Source: Terriglobia bacterium (GTDB lineage: Bacteria > Acidobacteriota > Terriglobia > Bryobacterales > Bryobacteraceae). From it: a stretch of 64,000 nucleotides of DNA. The DNA lies in contig JAJPJN010000076.1 of the NCBI GenBank assembly GCA_021324185.1, forward strand, positions 1 through 64,000, in the 5' to 3' direction. The translations under genes and the position numbers were made by a program. This document shows positions 63,478 to 64,000 of this stretch, piece after piece. Under the pieces are notes generated by a model, which ran no database searches, had not been told where the DNA came from, and was given only the letters and a program-made list of their open reading frames with translations. Numbering within the stretch: the stretch's first letter is position 1; each line of letters starts with the position of its first letter.

Positions 63478-64000
63478 CACCGTCAATTCCCCGGAAGCAT
63501 TGGCGCCGTTGTTCGAAATAACGATATCGTCCTTGCCGTCCCCGTTCAGGTCAGCGACGCCAATGCCGGACCAACCGGTTGGCACATCAAGCTCAATACG
63601 TTGAAACTCGCCGTTGCGCGAGCCCGCAAATAGCATCACCTTGTTGTTCTGGGCGCACGTGACCGCAATATCGCGCAAGCCATCCCCATTAAGATCGCCA
63701 GTCGCCACTCGATCCGGACCCTCGCACCCGACAAGACTCGGAGCGGAGCCCCGGCGCGCCGCAAACCCGCCCTTACCGTCGCCCAAAAGAATCGTGGCCA
63801 CAAGCTGCTTCGGGTCGGTAATGTCACGAGCGTAAGGAAGAATCACTAAATCAGCATTACCATCTCCATTTAGGTCATCTACTGCAACGGCCCACGGGTA
63901 GATACCGGCAACAAACGGCGACCCCGGTGCATCATGCAGCCCTCCCTTGCCATCGCCCAAAAGAATCGAGACGGCATTCTGATCCAGATCGGTCGTAATA
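63457..64000 (-). CDS. FG-GAP/VCBS repeat protein, 5'-truncated by window edge
   Basis: The minus-strand frame is open from the stop at 63457 to the window edge, so the gene starts outside. It shows at least four repeats with calcium-binding-like DLNGDG loops (AVDDLNGDGNADLVILPY, ATGDLNGDGLRDIAVTC, GVADLNGDGKDDIVISNN) separated by VTILLGDGKGGF-type strands. This is the beta-propeller FG-GAP/VCBS type seen in secreted or surface proteins. It ends at the last blade (SGELTVLLSRHR). Function unknown. Confidence 0.88.
   Translation of the reverse strand, partial: ITTDLDQNAVSILLGDGKGGLHDAPGSPFVAGIYPWAVAVDDLNGDGNADLVILPYARDITDPKQLVATILLGDGKGGFAARRGSAPSLVGCEGPDRVATGDLNGDGLRDIAVTCAQNNKVMLFAGSRNGEFQRIELDVPTGWSGIGVADLNGDGKDDIVISNNGANASGELTVLLSRHR

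Overview
The window is a G+C-rich bacterial chromosome segment that looks like an acidobacterium, most likely of the Bryobacterales/Candidatus Solibacter type. This is an inference from gene content: two very large Oar-like TonB-dependent receptors with an N-terminal carboxypeptidase-regulatory domain, a MacB/FtsX permease of the acidobacterial ADOP type, a Ser/Thr kinase fused to TPRs, a DUF1501/DUF1800 pair, a Tat-exported GH28 pectinase, a K+-independent-type membrane pyrophosphatase and FG-GAP repeat proteins. No 16S gene is present to confirm it.

Layout. (1) 1-6.8 kb, minus strand: the 5' part of a NarK-type nitrate/nitrite transporter, then a tight run transcribed leftwards: alpha/beta hydrolase, CcsA/HemX-like protein, hemA, hemC, hemD and an M20 peptidase, with 4-bp overlaps inside hemA-hemC-hemD (glutamyl-tRNA to uroporphyrinogen III). 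(2) 6.8-11.6 kb, plus strand: a lipoprotein, then the nitrogen-control set amtB-glnB-glnD. (3) 11.7-20 kb: TPR Ser/Thr kinase, a 40-bp tandem repeat, galE, an Oar-like receptor and a membrane-TPR protein. (4) 20-26 kb, minus strand: DUF1501/DUF1800 export pair, then a two-gene accessory cassette (secreted protein with a polymorphic-toxin-like C-terminus plus a small partner gene) next to tRNA-Gly. (5) 26-32 kb: dnaA-dnaN-gyrB with DnaA-box-like repeats on both sides of dnaA; this is the likely origin of replication. (6) 32-43.6 kb: membrane protein, ADOP permease, rlmI-like methyltransferase, selB, acyl-CoA carboxylase beta subunit, a hicBA module with a frameshifted toxin, lepA, ribH-nusB. 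(7) 43.6-48.1 kb, minus strand: the conserved origin-proximal cluster rpmH-rnpA-yidD-yidC-khpB-mnmE, here separated from dnaA by about 16 kb. (8) 48.3-56.3 kb: methyltransferase, GH28 pectinase placed 6 nt after tRNA-Arg(CCU), SDR + FAD monooxygenase pair, second Oar-like receptor, a small secreted peptide and an Imm50-like orphan immunity gene. (9) 56.6-64 kb: membrane pyrophosphatase, J-domain membrane protein, SpoIIE/PP2C-type phosphatase followed by a protein joining a nucleotide-binding-like N-terminal domain to TPR-S-like repeats, and a truncated FG-GAP protein.

The best candidates for something undescribed are the putative secreted toxin/immunity pair at 23.8-25.9 kb, the phosphatase plus TPR-sensor pair at 61-63.5 kb, the duplicated DnaA-box-like palindrome around dnaA, and the hicA gene broken by one missing base. 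All functional names are from reading motifs in the translated sequence; no database search was possible.
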